Source: Durusdinium trenchii
Taxonomy: Eukaryota > Sar > Dinophyceae > Suessiales > Symbiodiniaceae
Direction: 5' to 3'
DNA length: 64,000 nucleotides
NCBI GenBank assembly: GCA_963970005.1
Contig: CAXAMN010029083.1
Location: forward strand, 103,037 to 167,036
Shown here: positions 10,830 through 23,119 of the stretch, piece by piece
How positions within the stretch are numbered: the stretch's first letter is position 1
Layout of the letters: every line of letters starts with the position of its first letter
Notes under the pieces: generated by a model
Told to the model about the DNA's origin: nothing
What the model saw: the letters and a program-made list of their open reading frames with translations, nothing else
The model's database searches: none
Made by a program: the position numbers and the translations under genes

Positions 10830-11294
10830 CACACTCTGACAATTGTATTCAGTTAACTCAGTTACCACGATGGGAAGGATGGCGGTGGAACAGCATGGCG
10901 AAAAGTCCGAGCAAATTGTAGGTGTTTGAACAAAGGTTGTTTCCCTTGACTGCGGCAAAACGCGGCTGCTGAAAGTGGCTGAGAAACCTGTTTTTGGGGT
11001 GGAAGCATGAAGAACCATGAATCAAAAAGTGGAAGAGTAGGGTGACAGCGTGTGGAAAACTCGGCAGGTACGTTCAGAGAGCGTCCTCTCCGAATATCAC
11101 ATCCGATCAGCAGTGTCTTTGTTAGGCAGTGACTGCTGAAAGGATCACTGCCCCCCTGCTGAGGTTGGGTGGAAACGAGGTGGTGGTAAAGAGCCCTTTG
11201 TCCAGGGGTGGACACACACAAATCGCCGGCTTCGGCGCTTTTTTCAAAAAACGGTGGCAGGCGTGGTGGTTGTGTCCTTTTGGACATAGAGCCT
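10830..11294. repeat. Duplicated block, copy 2 (uninterrupted)
   Basis: Full-length partner of 10279-10396. The near-perfect identity of the flanks points either to a very recent tandem duplication or to two haplotypes or mis-joined contigs in the assembly. No gene is recognised in the internal 358 bases. Confidence 0.8.
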
Positions 11295-11435
11295 GCTAAA
11301 GGCTTTCCGCTTTCCTGATTTCATCGGTTGGAACATGGTTGGAACTCTTCCAGAAAGGGTGCACGCTTATTTTCCCAAGTTTTATTCCGAAGCAAATTGT
11401 CTGAAATACTCGGCCAAAACAACAGATTTTCACAG

Positions 11436-11628
11436 AATCCTGACTTCCTGGCGCTGTACCTCGCGCGAAGCGCCTGGGTAGCCCCCGAGGCGGGCCTCTT
11501 CGCGACCTTCGCCGCCCGCCGTCGACAGCGGCAGCGCGAAAGCTCCGAGCCGAATGGCTTCATCACGTTGCCGGGACACCCGGGCCCAGTTCGTCGCTCG
11601 GCGCGGACACCCGAACTGCCGTTGCTGG
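11436..11628 (+). CDS. Candidate exon, unrecognised basic protein
   Basis: Starts after TTTTCACAG and runs open to CTGG|GTGTAT. The frame reads NPDFLALYLARSAWV, then AGLFATFAARRRQRQRESSE and GFITLPGHPGPVRR: a short hydrophobic segment followed by a basic stretch. It is GC-rich against its surroundings and sits inside a 144-codon open frame. No family is recognised. Confidence 0.45.
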
Positions 11629-11639
11629 GTGTATCGAGG

Positions 11640-14475
11640 TGTAGCACTCTGACGAACACATCACATGGTTGCGTGGAACATGGCCTCTTGGAAGACGATG
11701 TTCCTCTACAAACAGTGGGTTTTCCATGTTGCATGTGTTCGGAGTGGAGTGTACTGCTATAACGAAAAAACTGCTTGGCACAGGGTCGCTGGGAACCAAC
11801 ATGAACCAACCATGACAATCATGACACCGCCATAAAGCGCATCTCAAGAATCTCTCTCCAACCTTTGAAGCTTTCCCAGGTAGGAGAGTCTGGACCCCGA
11901 GCCTTTGGTTTCCTAAGCAGAGCACGATCCATGCTCCATCATAGTCGTTGACACCTCGAGTCGGTCAGACCGGAACTTCGATCTCCACTCCCGTGATCGT
12001 TTGCGGCGAGGAATCCCAGCTATGAAGATGATTTCATGGCGAACCAGAAGAAGGTGGCCATGGTTTTTTCTATATGTTTCTCAGATGGCTTTGGGTTGGC
12101 CACTTTTGTTCCTGTTCTTTTCTCTAACACTCTAGCAACTGGGTTGCTAGCATGTCTCTGAGACGCTTGGAATTTGAAGTTGAATTGGTCCGAGGGCCCC
12201 CTTTCAACGGCCTGGATGGTAAATGTGTGCAAATTTCCGACCCCGCAAGGTCGGTAAACTGGGGCGAATCGGTTCATCAACATCTCACGACTGATGGGAC
12301 TGGCATATTTATTTAGGGGGGGTGGTTTCAGATGGTTTCAGTGGTCCATGTAGGATCATGTGGATCATACTTTCTTCCCCCATTAGTCGTGTCTGGGAAC
12401 GACAACAGGAAGACGCACTCGAACACTCCAAACTCGGGCAGGCTGGCGGCTGATCTGCTGACGGAGCCGATGCCTTTTCGGGCCTCCTTGGCCTCCAAGA
12501 AAAGCTCCTTGGTTTGTCTCTAAAGACAGGCAAGAGGAGCTATATGGGATTCGTTTGAATCCACCCTTTAAGATGTTTTGGGATGTTTGGGGGCTAGTAG
12601 GGGTTAGTAGGCTTGCCTTCTTTTGAGACAAAGCCAAGTTGCAGCCCAAGATTTCAGCGTTTCACTGACAAACCTACCCATTAGAGCGCCCAGAAATGCA
12701 CCGCTGGGGTGGCGTTGTTAAGGATCCGGTGGAGAGCCACTGGAACTGAAGACGATCCAACTGAACCCCCCCAAGACGCTCCGGGTTGGTCCAAAGGACC
12801 CGATGCAACTGAGCGCGAATCTCATCTTGCAGGGAGGAGGACCAGAGGACTCGGTCCTTTCGAGAGCGCGACGCGAAGCGCATCGACAGCAGGTGATTCC
12901 ACTTGAGAACCATCACCGGTGTTGCGCTGCGATGGCCCGGCCATCGAGGCTCAGGAGTAGATGAAGATCGACCATGACCAGAGGCAGTTCTTAGGCACAT
13001 GCGCAACAAAAACACCTTCATGGCTGCTCATGGCTGTTCAGCACGTGTCCATCACGGTGGTGCGGGTCATTCAGCAAGTCTTTGAAATCGCCCCTTGCTG
13101 CGATGCCCCCTGTGCTGCCAAAGGCTTAGGATCAGCGCTGGAGACTTTTGGTGGTAGTTCTTAGAGAGCTGATTCACCAGCAGTTGATGCTTCGAGAGGA
13201 CTTTGCTATGCCATGCCACGTAATTATGTGCCCAGAAGAAGGGGTATTTGGAGAGTCCCTTTTTTGGTTGGATTTGTTTGTTTTATTTAAGACACACACA
13301 CAGCTGCAATGAGTCATAGATTCATAGATATTTCTTTGACACACACACACGCATGACCGTCGTAAAGACGCGCAGATGCGCATGACCGTCATAGGCCGAC
13401 CTATTCCTCCCTATACTCAGGGATCGCCAGGTTCGGACTGCCATGACGCGGAGCGCACGTCGGAAGGAAGAACCAGTGGTTCGTTGGTTCGAAGACACCG
13501 GCAGAGGGCCTTCGTTTTCGCTGTCTTTTCTCGGGATGCGAGATGAAGAACTTGTACAGCACAACCTTGAAGTGTTACTCGTAAGTACCATGTACTAACA
13601 TCCAAACCTATGAGTGTGTCCGATTCTGTCCTCCGGGATCTCCTCCGGGATCCGCGGCCTACATGCGTGTGGGACTGTGCAGGGCCTTGGACGCGTGGCC
13701 CGAGACGAAGCAGGATGAAAAGACCATCCACAAGGCGAGAGGAACCATTTGTGGCGGTTGAGAGGGCAAGAGAGGTTGTGTGATAGGACCTCCGTGGTGG
13801 ATCGTAGTGGTATTGGAGTATGGGATGTGCTAAAAGGGCTGTTCAACCTCTCTTGGTGGATGAGCCAGTTGTTAGTATGAACATCAATGAGCCACTTGTC
13901 GAATTGACTACCAACTAACTGCATTAACTCGGTTGTTTGTTTGTTTTGTCTCCTAAAACTCGGCCAATTCTGCATGGCTTTGTGCGGGAAACAAAGGCAG
14001 CTGGGTGATTCCAAAGGATTTGGAAGGCCATGCAGCGGACGTTTGGGGAGATGCATCAGAAATCACTGTGAGAAGCATCAGAAATCAGATCATCACCATG
14101 TTCCGGCCTCGACGACCCGAGGTGCGTGTGGCCTTAGCACAACGACGCCTTGGTAAAGACACGCAGGCTGGGCGGTACCAGTGCCGGCTACAGGCTTTCT
14201 TCATTACAAAAGAAGCTCAGGGCATGAACCTGAGACTTTCGTTTCTGCAGAATATGGCTGACTTCCCTCCCACCAGTTTTGCCATTGAAACAGAAACATC
14301 GTAGCTTGAGAACAGATTGAATATATATGAGAACAATTGAGGCTCTACATCTCACCGTCCTATACAAGACCAAGGATGTCGTTTTTTGTTTTTTATTATG
14401 CGGTTCTCAGTTGCAATTACAACTTAGGATGCGAATGTCCAGTGATCATTTCGTAGGAACCTCTCCAAAAAAGGA
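11640..14475. other. No gene recognised
   Basis: Mixed sequence with short frames on both strands. The reverse frame at 12674-13021 contains DEIRAQLHRVLWTNPERLGG and could include a minus-strand exon, but the opposite strand is also open. CA-type dinucleotide runs lie near 13292-13350. Confidence 0.3.
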
Positions 14476-14481
14476 ATACAC

Positions 14482-14540
14482 TTAATTTACTTCGAGTTCG
14501 AGTGATCCCGACCATGACATTTCAATCATTTGTCTTCATG
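14482..14540. repeat. Dispersed repeat B, copy 1
   Basis: Shares TTACTTCGAG..GTGATCCC, then GACATTTCAATCA and TTGTCTT, in the same order as 42523-42576. Divergence is by substitutions and small indels, as for an old interspersed repeat. Confidence 0.65.
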
Positions 14541-14877
14541 TCATGGTGGGAAACGAACAGTCAAACACAGTGACTCACCAAGGTCTATTGAATCACTGTT
14601 CTGGCATCGGTTTGTGCACGGCAACACATCGTTTGTCATAATAAATGCCGTGGTTGACGCTCTACAGCCGGCATTCTATGAATTATCCAAAGTGCGGACC
14701 CTGTCCTTGTTTTGATGCCATGTGGATGCCTTGTCCTGTCTTGGTAACAGGCGCAAGACGTGACGATTCACGACTCACGGACGTTGCTGAAGTGATGGGA
14801 CGACAAAGCAGCGACTTGGGTATTTGCAGCTGCCTGGCTGGCAGGACCTTCGAGGTGTTTGGAGCTGCGCTCATTGT

Positions 14878-15085
14878 GGTTGTGTATTGTGTTGGTGTTT
14901 GTGTACCGTGTTTGTGTGTTTGTGCTTGTCGTTGTTGGTTGTGTATTGTGTCCGTGTTTGCGTTTTGTGTTTTGGTTTGGTGTGTTTGTTTGTTGTGTAG
15001 TGTGCATGTATTAATTGTGTGTTTGTGATTAGTTGTGTTTGTCGTTGTGTTTTGTGTTTGTGTGTTTGTGGCTATGTTGTTGGGT
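14878..15085. repeat. GTTTGTGT-type low-complexity tract
   Basis: About 200 bases of degenerate (GTTTGTGT)n. It creates long Val/Cys-rich frames forward and Asn/Thr-rich frames in reverse that are not genes. Confidence 0.8.
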
Positions 15086-15090
15086 TGCGT

Positions 15091-15170
15091 GTTGAGGTCC
15101 GGTAGTGCCCACTGCGATCTGGCGCCTGCTGTTGAGGTCCAGCAGTGCCCCCTGCGATCTGCCACTTGCT
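15091..15170. repeat. 40-bp tandem duplication
   Basis: Two units of GTTGAGGTCCRGYAGTGCCC followed by HCTGCGATCTGSC, starting at 15091 and 15131. It abuts the TG-rich tract. Confidence 0.85.
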
Positions 15171-15319
15171 CTAACTTGCTGGCGAGGAGATGCGAGGAGG
15201 AGCAGGAGGAGGAGGAGGAAGAGAGAAGAGCTCTGATAACTTGGCAGGTGGGGGACAAGCTGTCTCCCTAAAATCCCAAAAAGCACTTGGCGCGATAGAC
15301 CTAATAGATCAGGGATGAT

Positions 15320-15510
15320 CAAGGCTTCACCCTTGCACTGGACGACCAGCAGGCGCCACGCCTGGCAGGTGCCACGCCCCCGCGCCACCGCGCCACACCG
15401 GGCGCCCTCCCCCACTGCGGGAAGCGCCAAAGTCACGCCGACCACGACGAGGGCGACCGACGCTTCGAAGCGGGGGAGCCGAAGCGGTGAAGCGGCGAAG
15501 AGCGCAGTGA
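15320..15510 (+). CDS. Candidate exon, Ala/Thr/Ser-rich basic
   Basis: A very GC-rich island ending near AGAGCGCAG|TGAG. One frame reads TAGSAKVTPTTTRATDASKR and GSRSGEAAKSA, a disordered basic composition. Alternative frames and the reverse strand are open too, so confidence is low. Confidence 0.3.
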
Positions 15511-15881
15511 GTGGATTTGAGCTGGGCACTCCTATCCTGCGTTCGTTCGGCACCCTTGGTGACTCCATGATAGTCTCCATGGTATACATTCAATGTACAG
15601 GGTTGCTCCGGTCACAGCCCCTTGGTCATGCTTGGGTTTGGCCCCCTCGAAACCTAGGGATTGCTTCGGGCCCGGACCCCTCCAGAACTCGGGCTTGGCC
15701 TTTACGGTCTGCGTGAAGAGTTTTTACTTTTTTCAACATGGCATGAAGTGCTGGTGAAGTCCGCCGCCCAGTGACGGGGTGGCGCATACAATCATCAGTG
15801 GCTTTGATAAGGTCTCCGAAAGTGCCAGGATGTGCACAGTGCCACCCTCTTCTCCCTGAATCTTCCAACATTCCTTTGCCC

Positions 15882-15901
15882 AATATATATATATATATAT
15901 T
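15882..15901. repeat. (AT)n microsatellite
   Basis: About ten AT units. Confidence 0.9.
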
Positions 15902-15959
15902 GTTTTATACTGTTTATCAGCTTGAGGATGCTTGAGAACTCACCCCAGTCATAACAACC

Positions 15960-16158
15960 CCCCCCTGCCCCTGGCCGATCTCGCGCTCGAGCTCACCGGC
16001 CACGTAGGCCCAAGCGGAAGAGGATTATCGTCGTGGCGCCGGGCGCCGGGACGCGCGCCAACGGTCCGGAGCCTCGGACGCGGATGGTTCCAACGGTTGG
16101 GCAACGCCGCGTGGTTGAAAAGGTGGAAGAAGAGGTGGATGGTTTGATCCCAAGATAG
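15960..16158 (+). CDS. Candidate exon with basic motif and acidic helix
   Basis: The favoured frame reads PKRKRIIVVAPGAGTRANG, then VVEKVEEEVDGLIPR and a stop at 16156-16158. The PKRKR run could be a nuclear localisation signal. A second frame (SSWRRAPGRAPTV..) is also open. If real, this may be a C-terminal exon. Confidence 0.4.
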
Positions 16159-16159
16159 C

Positions 16160-18330
16160 GCCAGAGACTGAGATACAAATATCATCAAATATCCTGATTT
16201 GGAGTTGCAGGAGTCAATTTGTGTGTGTGTGGGTTTGTTTGGAGCAGCACCTTCTCAGAACGGCAGCCTTTTCTGTGACCTGAAAAGAATTAAGGCCAGG
16301 TCTATGCTGAGCTTTGTCCCTTGGCATCGATGTGTGGGCTGGGTACTTTGGTCCCAGAAGAGGGTTGATGGTGATCTAACCATATAGATGGCCATGGATG
16401 GCCTTTTATTATGTTTCATTGCCGGTTGGTTGATTAATAGAGGGGATACCCCCAAGATTAGAACCACTAGGCATAGTATATGGTACCAAACTGACCCCTC
16501 TATTCTTCCCTAAAGGACATCATTTGTGATCCAACGACCCAAGAGATAATCTGCAGTTTTTATCGCTAAAAGGTGAAGGCTGAGAATGGCGAGAAGGGAG
16601 AAATGAATGGATCAGCAGTCGAAAATCACCCAACAAAGTGGCAATTGAATGGTCAAAAAGCTCTTCATGATGTTCATCCGCCGAGGACTTCCCAAGAACA
16701 CCGGCATCAGCCACGGTGGTCCCCCACACCCTCGCACCAAACACGACTCATTAGGCTGCCACTCTCCCTCTGTCAACCGCATGTCTTCGGAAGGGTCGCG
16801 TTCGGGTCACTTGCGCGCGGGAGGGGGCACCAGTGGGATTGTTAGTCACAGATACAGGGTGAAACACCCCTCACCTTCCATATCCTTCCATGGGCAGACA
16901 CCATTCAACTTGAAGCTCCCCAATTCCTGGCTTCTGCATTCCGTGTGGACTTCCTCCACGCCAGTCACCGCTTCAGTCTCCTGCTCCATCCGCCTCCGTC
17001 CGCCACATCAAAGCTCTCGGCGATCATCGGTCTGCCAGGTCAAGGTGCCAGTTATAAGATCGAAGTCTTAGGGCATTCGATGGCTCGGTACGACCGTTAC
17101 CCTGAGCCCCTCGGTGGAGCGGCGGGAGCGAGCGATGTCCGCCGGCGTCGCCCGTTTCTCGCCGGTGTTCGGAGCGGTGTTTCGTGTGCGGCGATGGGAC
17201 TGGTCGACCAACATGTGTCCGAGGAATCCACCTCCGGCGATGGAATTCTTCCCCGGTCCCTTTCAGACGGACTCCGTCCAATGCAAATAAGGCCATGAAG
17301 GAGCAAACACCTTGGGGGATTAGAGCGAGCAATTTCACCCATGAACAGGTGACTCTGACTCTGGCTGACATGAGAACGTCGGGTTCCTGTGGCTGGACGG
17401 TGAGGTTTGTAGACATGAAATGACTCCCACAGTTCTTTTTTGCGTCTCCGATAATTCTCAGGACTTGGGGACCTTAAGGGGGAACCCCAATTTGGATGTT
17501 TAAGGAGATCTTCAAGAGAGCAATCCAATCATTTGATCGAACAATCCCAGACAAACAGACGAAAGGGCGACATTCACAGAAAGACTTGTTTGCCCAGTGC
17601 CTAGGGAATTGCTTGAAACATCTTGAAACTATCCACTTAAATTCAGATGCAGAGAGATGCAGAGCAACCGAAGAAAAATCAGAAGAATCATGTCCCTTCA
17701 GCCTGCGCGTGGACACGCAGTGACGCTCGCGCGGCTGCGTGGACACACAGTCCAAGGTCGTGGCACCATGGCGCGCCGGCACCCAACTTGTCCAGCTTTG
17801 CATTGGAGGCGTCGAACGGGAGATGGGACTTTCGCCAGATGAGTAGCGAAATTTGTGGACTAGAATGATACCCAGACACTCACTCCATGTAGGCAGTGTA
17901 GGCAATGTAGGCAGTATGGAACTTTGGCGATTGGACATCCAAGATCGCACCCCTCAGAGCAGAACGCGGGAGGAGCAGCATGTGGTTTGTCGAGTCTTCA
18001 CCGTGGCAGGTAGTGGGAGACGCAATGCTTGCGGATTGTTGGGGGCCCGACAGCTCGAGAAACGACCGGAGCAAATGGAGCAAAGCAGAATCCCACCATC
18101 CATGCAGCAAACTAAGATCAACTTCATGACCTTGGATCTCAGCTAAGGAGTAGCAACATGTGTTTGTTTTCGTGTTGTTGGTGTCTGTACACCTGCATAA
18201 TACACCTCAACATTCATACCGTCCCTTAAACCCCTCAGTTCGAACGACCTTCCCCTCGTGTCAGGCGCAGCCACAACCCGTGAAAGGGCACACGCCCGGT
18301 GAACAGTCCCAATTTCAGAGCACGTCATCA
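16160..18330. other. No gene confirmed
   Basis: Short frames on both strands. The stretch 16945-17060 (SATSKLSAIIGLPG) and the GC-rich block 17095-17290 could hold exons, but all three forward frames and one long reverse frame compete. Several CATGTAGGCAGTGTAGGC-type short repeats lie near 17886-17920. Confidence 0.25.
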
Positions 18331-18410
18331 CTATAGTACTGTAACAAGGACGCTACGAACGGGGCTCCCGGCCTCACTACTAGGAGCGATCGGACGCTAC
18401 GAACGGAGCA
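18331..18410. repeat. TACTAGTA-type repeat block
   Basis: GTAACAAGGACGCTACGAACG, then CTACTAGGAGCGAT and GGACGCTACGAACG: a variant of the CTACTAG/AGCGAT/GCGTCC motif family found at several other places. Confidence 0.6.
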
Positions 18411-18895
18411 ACGGCCCCCAAAAACGCTGAACAATGCGATGAAATCTGCTGCGGTCGGCGCCGTCTGAGGTTTAGTGCTGGGATCTCGAGGCGACTCCGC
18501 CTGTTCCAGCGGAGTCGCCCCACTCTGGGAGTCGCCAATGTGCCAAGAAACCGCATGTTTGGTGTCGATCGATTTGAGTGGCCAACACTTAGAGCTTTCA
18601 GGTGTTTGGTGTTCATCAGAGGGGACCATCCTCTAAAGCATCTAAAGCCGCAGTTGTTTGTCGAGTTGAAAGGATTCTTGGTGATTTGCCGCAGGTCGAG
18701 GCATGTACGAGAGCCGTCTGGACTGTGCTGGATGTTTAGGGGTGTTAACCCACTGGATGTCCTGTTCGGAATATGGAACATTTCGTAGAATAGACACGTC
18801 TTTTTACATATTATCTTGGGCAGAAATTACTGCCTGATGAGGGTCTATAGGTCTCAATCAGCTTCGGGTCAATCACTGGCTTCGGGGTTCTGCCT

Positions 18896-18978
18896 CAGGT
18901 GGGCAAGTGGTTCTCCCGAAGCTTTGGGAGGCCAGACGCACTTCGTGCGCGTCAAGCGAGCGCACGTTCAGCATGAGG
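18896..18978 (+). CDS. Candidate exon, unrecognised
   Basis: Bounded by CCTCAG|G and CATGAG|GTGGGT. The frame reads GSPEALGGQTHFVRVKRAHV. Splice signals fit at both ends. The length (83 bases) is typical of exons here. Product unknown. Confidence 0.4.
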
Positions 18979-18989
18979 TGGGTTCAGCG

Positions 18990-20280
18990 ATTAGAAGGGA
19001 CCAGGACATCCTAGTCTTTGTTGGCATGTCTCAGCTCCCGGATGTACAGATAGAGGAGCTGGGTTTGCATCGCTTACAAAAGTCACCTTTTTGAGTGACC
19101 TTAGGGGCCCTTTGAACAGGCTCAAGCAGGATGGCAAGCTTGGCAATGTTAATTTTCAATATACTGGCTCCAAAGTATGCAGGAGACAACAAAGTTCACA
19201 ATATGCTTCGTGTCCGGTCATATGCTCTTTCATGCTCTTTCCAAGTTTGGTGATGTCTGTTTGTGTTTTTGCTTGCTAATTAAGCCAGCTTCAACATGGC
19301 ATTGAGTTTGGATACTTATATCCACATTTACTCATAGAGGCAGCGTCCACGGATCCAGATCTACTGCATCAAACACTTCAGGCAGTTGGAAACGCTTTAC
19401 CACCAGCTGTGGTCATCAACGGAGGATGTGTGGGAACCTTAAACAGAGACAGCCTAGAGCGGACGCAGCCTGGCAGCCGAAGCCTGGCTGTCGGTCATTC
19501 GCATGCTGTAAATCAAGAGACTTCGCACTCAGAGACTTCGCACTCTGTCGGTGCGCAGCAAGAATTCCCAACAAAATACCATGCAGATCCAGAATCTAGG
19601 TGAGGATCATCCCTGATAGGGAACCAAAACATGAATCGTAAGTAGCATGCATGCATTTATACATAGACAAAAAACAACAACGATCAAGAACGCGCATCCG
19701 CGTCACTTGAATCGAAACTCGCATCCATTTGTTGTAACCTGTCGAGTGTCGATGCTCTGAGGCTATGAACCTGCCCGAAGTTGTGGCATGGCCAACGGAG
19801 GCCCCAGACGTTGCCGTCGGATGAGTCAGAGACGATCTCATGTTTCAAGTTCTGGGCAATGGAACATGGATAAGTCATGGATAAACGTTTTTGTTGGTTC
19901 CACTTTCATTATTGAAGGGAGGGTCACATGAGACCCCCCAAAAAGCGGCCAGACCGACCCTTGGGGTCACGATTGTGTGAGCCTAAAAAGCTTTAGAGAT
20001 CACTTTAGTAGCAAAAGGATCGAAAACCCCAAAAGGATTGTTCACACAGGTTCTCACTTTTTGTAGATCGTTGCAATCCTATGGTTTTGGGGGAAAAACA
20101 CATCATGCATAGCGGCATAGCCGGTGCATGGACGACATCAGCCAGCTGCGCCAGGCTGTGACTTTCTTGCTGATCGGAGGATGTGATCACTTTAGGCGCG
20201 GTTTGATGAATCCATGGTGCGAGTATCAGTCAATCAGAGTCAATCATGGAATATTTTTGGATATTTTTATAGACAAGTAA
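18990..20280. other. No gene confirmed; weak exon candidate at 19325-19440
   Basis: A frame at about 19331-19410 reads AASTDPDLLHQTLQAVGNAL and looks helical, but it continues open past any clear donor. A 16-base unit (GAGACTTCGCACTC) is duplicated at 19518-19549. Otherwise unremarkable. Confidence 0.3.
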
Positions 20281-20286
20281 AAGCCC

Positions 20287-20393
20287 TTTCCAAAATGTAC
20301 ACTCGGGAAGATTAACATGGAACCTGAACATGGACCAGTGTACAACCCAGTGGTTTTCAGGTTCCATGTTAATCTTCAAGGGTGTATTGGAAA
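20287..20393. repeat. Long hairpin element
   Basis: A perfect 22-base inverted repeat (20307-20328 with 20356-20377, core TTAACATGGAACCTG) is extended outward by a further imperfect 15-20 bases (TTTCCAA..ACAC). The total foldback is about 107 bases with a 27-base loop. It resembles a MITE or a foldback RNA source. No open frame of note. Confidence 0.85.
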
Positions 20394-20917
20394 CCGTGCC
20401 ACTATCTATTTGGGGGTCCACAGAGGATTGCCCGGCTCCAAAGACGATCCGAGACGACTGTGTTGTCTTGTCTTTGCCGTTGAATGGTTGAACAGGAAGG
20501 GGCTGGCCTGTGGTTATTTTTGATTTCGCTAGATCTGTGGCATGTGTTTGACAGATCAAGAGAGTACAGCTACTTAGCTAACTGTGGGAAGATGACCGGT
20601 GCCAAGCTTAGGTTTGGGATGGTTCGGTTCTGATTGAAGTTCTGGGCCTTCCAACACCTTCCAACAAGTCACAAACAAATTCTACAAGCAACCCTGGGCA
20701 GCTCACGCTACCCTGGTGCAGGTCGAATATGACTCCTGAGGAGTACTTGGTGAGTACCCAGCAATGCGTCCCTGCGACGAATCAGCCGGCATCTCAGGTC
20801 TGATGCGACACTGATTGTTTAAAACATGCATTTAATGTACTTGAATAGGAGTGCGAGCGCTTCTTTAAGGAAGCTTCCCCCCGCCCTCTTCAAGAAGCAT
20901 GAGCTATTCTGCGTCCT

Positions 20918-20950
20918 AGCTAGTAGGAGGTTACCTAGTAGCATCCAGCC
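20918..20950. repeat. Short TACTAGTA-type block
   Basis: CTAGCTAGTAGGAGGTTACC followed by TAGTAGCATCC, a minor member of the dispersed motif family. Confidence 0.5.
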
Positions 20951-20965
20951 CTTACTTAGTCCCGT

Positions 20966-21025
20966 CCCTTACTTATACTATACAATTAAGTATATAGGCG
21001 CCTTTTATTAATACATAAGTAAGGG
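20966..21025. repeat. Inverted repeat, 11-base arms
   Basis: CCCTTACTTAT at 20966-20976 pairs exactly with ATAAGTAAGGG at 21015-21025 around a 38-base AT-rich loop. The motif CTTACTTAGTCCC just upstream repeats the arm. Confidence 0.7.
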
Positions 21026-21029
21026 TGAG

Positions 21030-22770
21030 GGCAACGTGGACAAAAATGGACAGTCCGTAGGTTGAGGCTCAATCGCCGTCGACATGTCCTGCAATGGATC
21101 CATGAGTCATCGCCGTCGCGTTTTCACGTCTTGCTATTAGGAGTAACGACTTACTTTAGTTCCAATCTGTAATGTTGACCAATTAGACCTTTCCATACCT
21201 TTCTGATAGGCACTCCGGACATCTCCAGTGACCCCAACGACCTTATGCTGATAGAGAGTCTGGTTTGTCGCTGGCTCTTCCCGTCTCGTCATGTCGACTC
21301 CGCCAAGGTCAACGGCGCTTCTCTACATCAATGAGATGGAACATATGCCACAAAGTCATTTGCAGCTTGGTTCAAGATGCTGGAAGATCTAAGAAGACCT
21401 AAGTCAGTGCTTTCTTGATCTCTGTTTCAGAGACCTCCCTGGGACTTGGAGGACATTGAACATGCCGCGAGAAGGGGAGGGACCCCTTCTGTCGCTTCCC
21501 TCGGGTCGTTGTTTTTGGGATTCGTTGCAATACCCCGCTCGAACGTCGAACACCAGCCGTCTCGCCGTACACTTCCAAAAGTAGATGCGCAGGGTTTGGG
21601 TGTGAAAGTCCACATTCTACGTGATATTAGGTGACATCCTCCCCATATCAAAACGATCAAGAACGGATACTGTATGTCGTTGCCATAGATGCAAAGCGCA
21701 ACCGAGTCTGACCCCATCGCCGTGGCCTTTCGGAGCTCTTTCCCGACACAGCGGGGTGCGATGGACCGACCCGCTTCCACGGCTTCTTCGTTTGGAACGC
21801 GTCGGATGCGCCTTTGAGCGCTTTTTGAAGTCCACCAAGGCTTCCTCAGGTGCCAACTTCCTCAAACGCGTCGGCTGCGCCAACACCACAACCGATGCTT
21901 TAAGCAGATGTTGGACGTGAAAACACCATCACCATGCGGTATGCACCAACCCACAGCTGATGCGCAGCTGCTTCACCCATCGAGGGCCGTATCGCGGTCT
22001 CCGACGGCGAGGACCTTCGCTTCACCCGAGGTTCGCGCTGATTTTGCCTCACCTGCTCCGCGTGTGCCTGGCTTGGAAGCGCAAGGCCCGGGAAATCGGA
22101 ACGGTGCACATGGCCGGTCGTAGTCCTTTGTTCTTCTCATCCTGGGCCTAGTAAACACAATATCACTGGGGGGCTGTGTGCACAGATTGATGCTTGACAA
22201 TACAACGGTATGATCCAGGATTAATCTATAACTTATAATATCTTATAATGATTAATCATGGTTAATAATGTATAATCAATTTGTTTGATACCAACACCTT
22301 GCCATTTGGGCAGCTCAACAGGCGAATCTCATCGGATCTAATTGGTTTCCGCGCTGAGAGCACCTTCCATTGGTCATTCTTTTCCCCTCCCGTGACTCCC
22401 TATCCCTCTCTGGATATATATTGCCCTCAGGAAGAGGAAGAACTGAAGTCTATGGTTTGGGATGCCTCCCCATTATTTGAAAAGCCCTTATGGGTTCGGG
22501 TTCTTACACTGCCATTTGTAAGCACTCTTTAAAGTTAATCTTAAATCCCTACCAACATCCCGGGGGGCTTTTCCTACAGACTTGGGCCATGCAGAGTGCT
22601 TAGAGGAATGTACGGTTGTAAGAAGCACGTCGAACCACATACCTCCCTATCCTGGAGTGTCAACGAGTTGCTTAGACCTGCCGCGTGTTCATCAGAAGTC
22701 TAGATAGCGCAGCACAGAACATCCATTCACAATCACCTTCAGGAAGCAGGCCAACACCCCCTTTGGAGCT
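21030..22770. other. No gene confirmed; two GC-rich open blocks
   Basis: Block 21700-21890 is open in several frames on both strands. Block 21965-22100 contains FALILPHLLRVCLAWKRK in one frame, a possible exon ending at AAGCGCAAG|GC. An AT-rich stretch with TTATAAT/ATTAATCAT repeats lies at 22205-22285. Confidence 0.3.
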
Positions 22771-22781
22771 CAAAGCTCAGT

Positions 22782-22922
22782 TTGCTCCGCTGCCGGGCTC
22801 AGCCGCAAGCTTTCGAGGTCGAAGTGGCACCTTTGCGAGAACTACAATGTTTGCTAACGGAGCTCAATAGCTGTAAAGGAGAGTGGCCGGCTTCTCAGAT
22901 TCTTGTTTTTGCCAACAAGAAA
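22782..22922 (+). CDS. Candidate exon of a DEAD-box-type helicase (motif IV region)
   Basis: The frame reads VEVAPLRELQCLLTELNSCK and then ASQILVFANKKE. The hydrophobic ILVFANKK after a leucine-rich helix matches the style of superfamily-2 helicase motif IV at the start of the second RecA-like domain. Only this piece is visible; other helicase motifs were not found nearby. The GA microsatellite follows immediately. Confidence 0.35.
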
Positions 22923-22941
22923 GAGAGAGAGAGAGAGAGAC
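22918..22941. repeat. (GA)n microsatellite
   Basis: A run of about ten GA units. Confidence 0.85.
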
Positions 22942-23020
22942 ATTTGATGACATCTGAATATATTCGGGTTTAGCTGTGAGGAATGTAAGTGATGAGACTT
23001 GAGGGCTCGGTTTAATGGAC

Positions 23021-23060
23021 CCCTAGGAACAAGAAGCTATTAGGAACAAGAATTTGAATT
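23021..23060. repeat. Short TACTAGTA-type block
   Basis: CTAGGAACAAGAAGCTATTA followed by GGAACAAGAA: two near copies of the dispersed motif. Confidence 0.6.
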
Positions 23061-23119
23061 AGAAGTAAATTGAATTATAATGAATTATATAGATCGCCAG
23101 CCATCACAAGAACCCTCCC

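Noticed and set aside
14683-15258. 191-codon reverse Asn/Thr-rich frame
   Set aside because: It follows the GTTTGTGT tract; no protein character outside the repeat.
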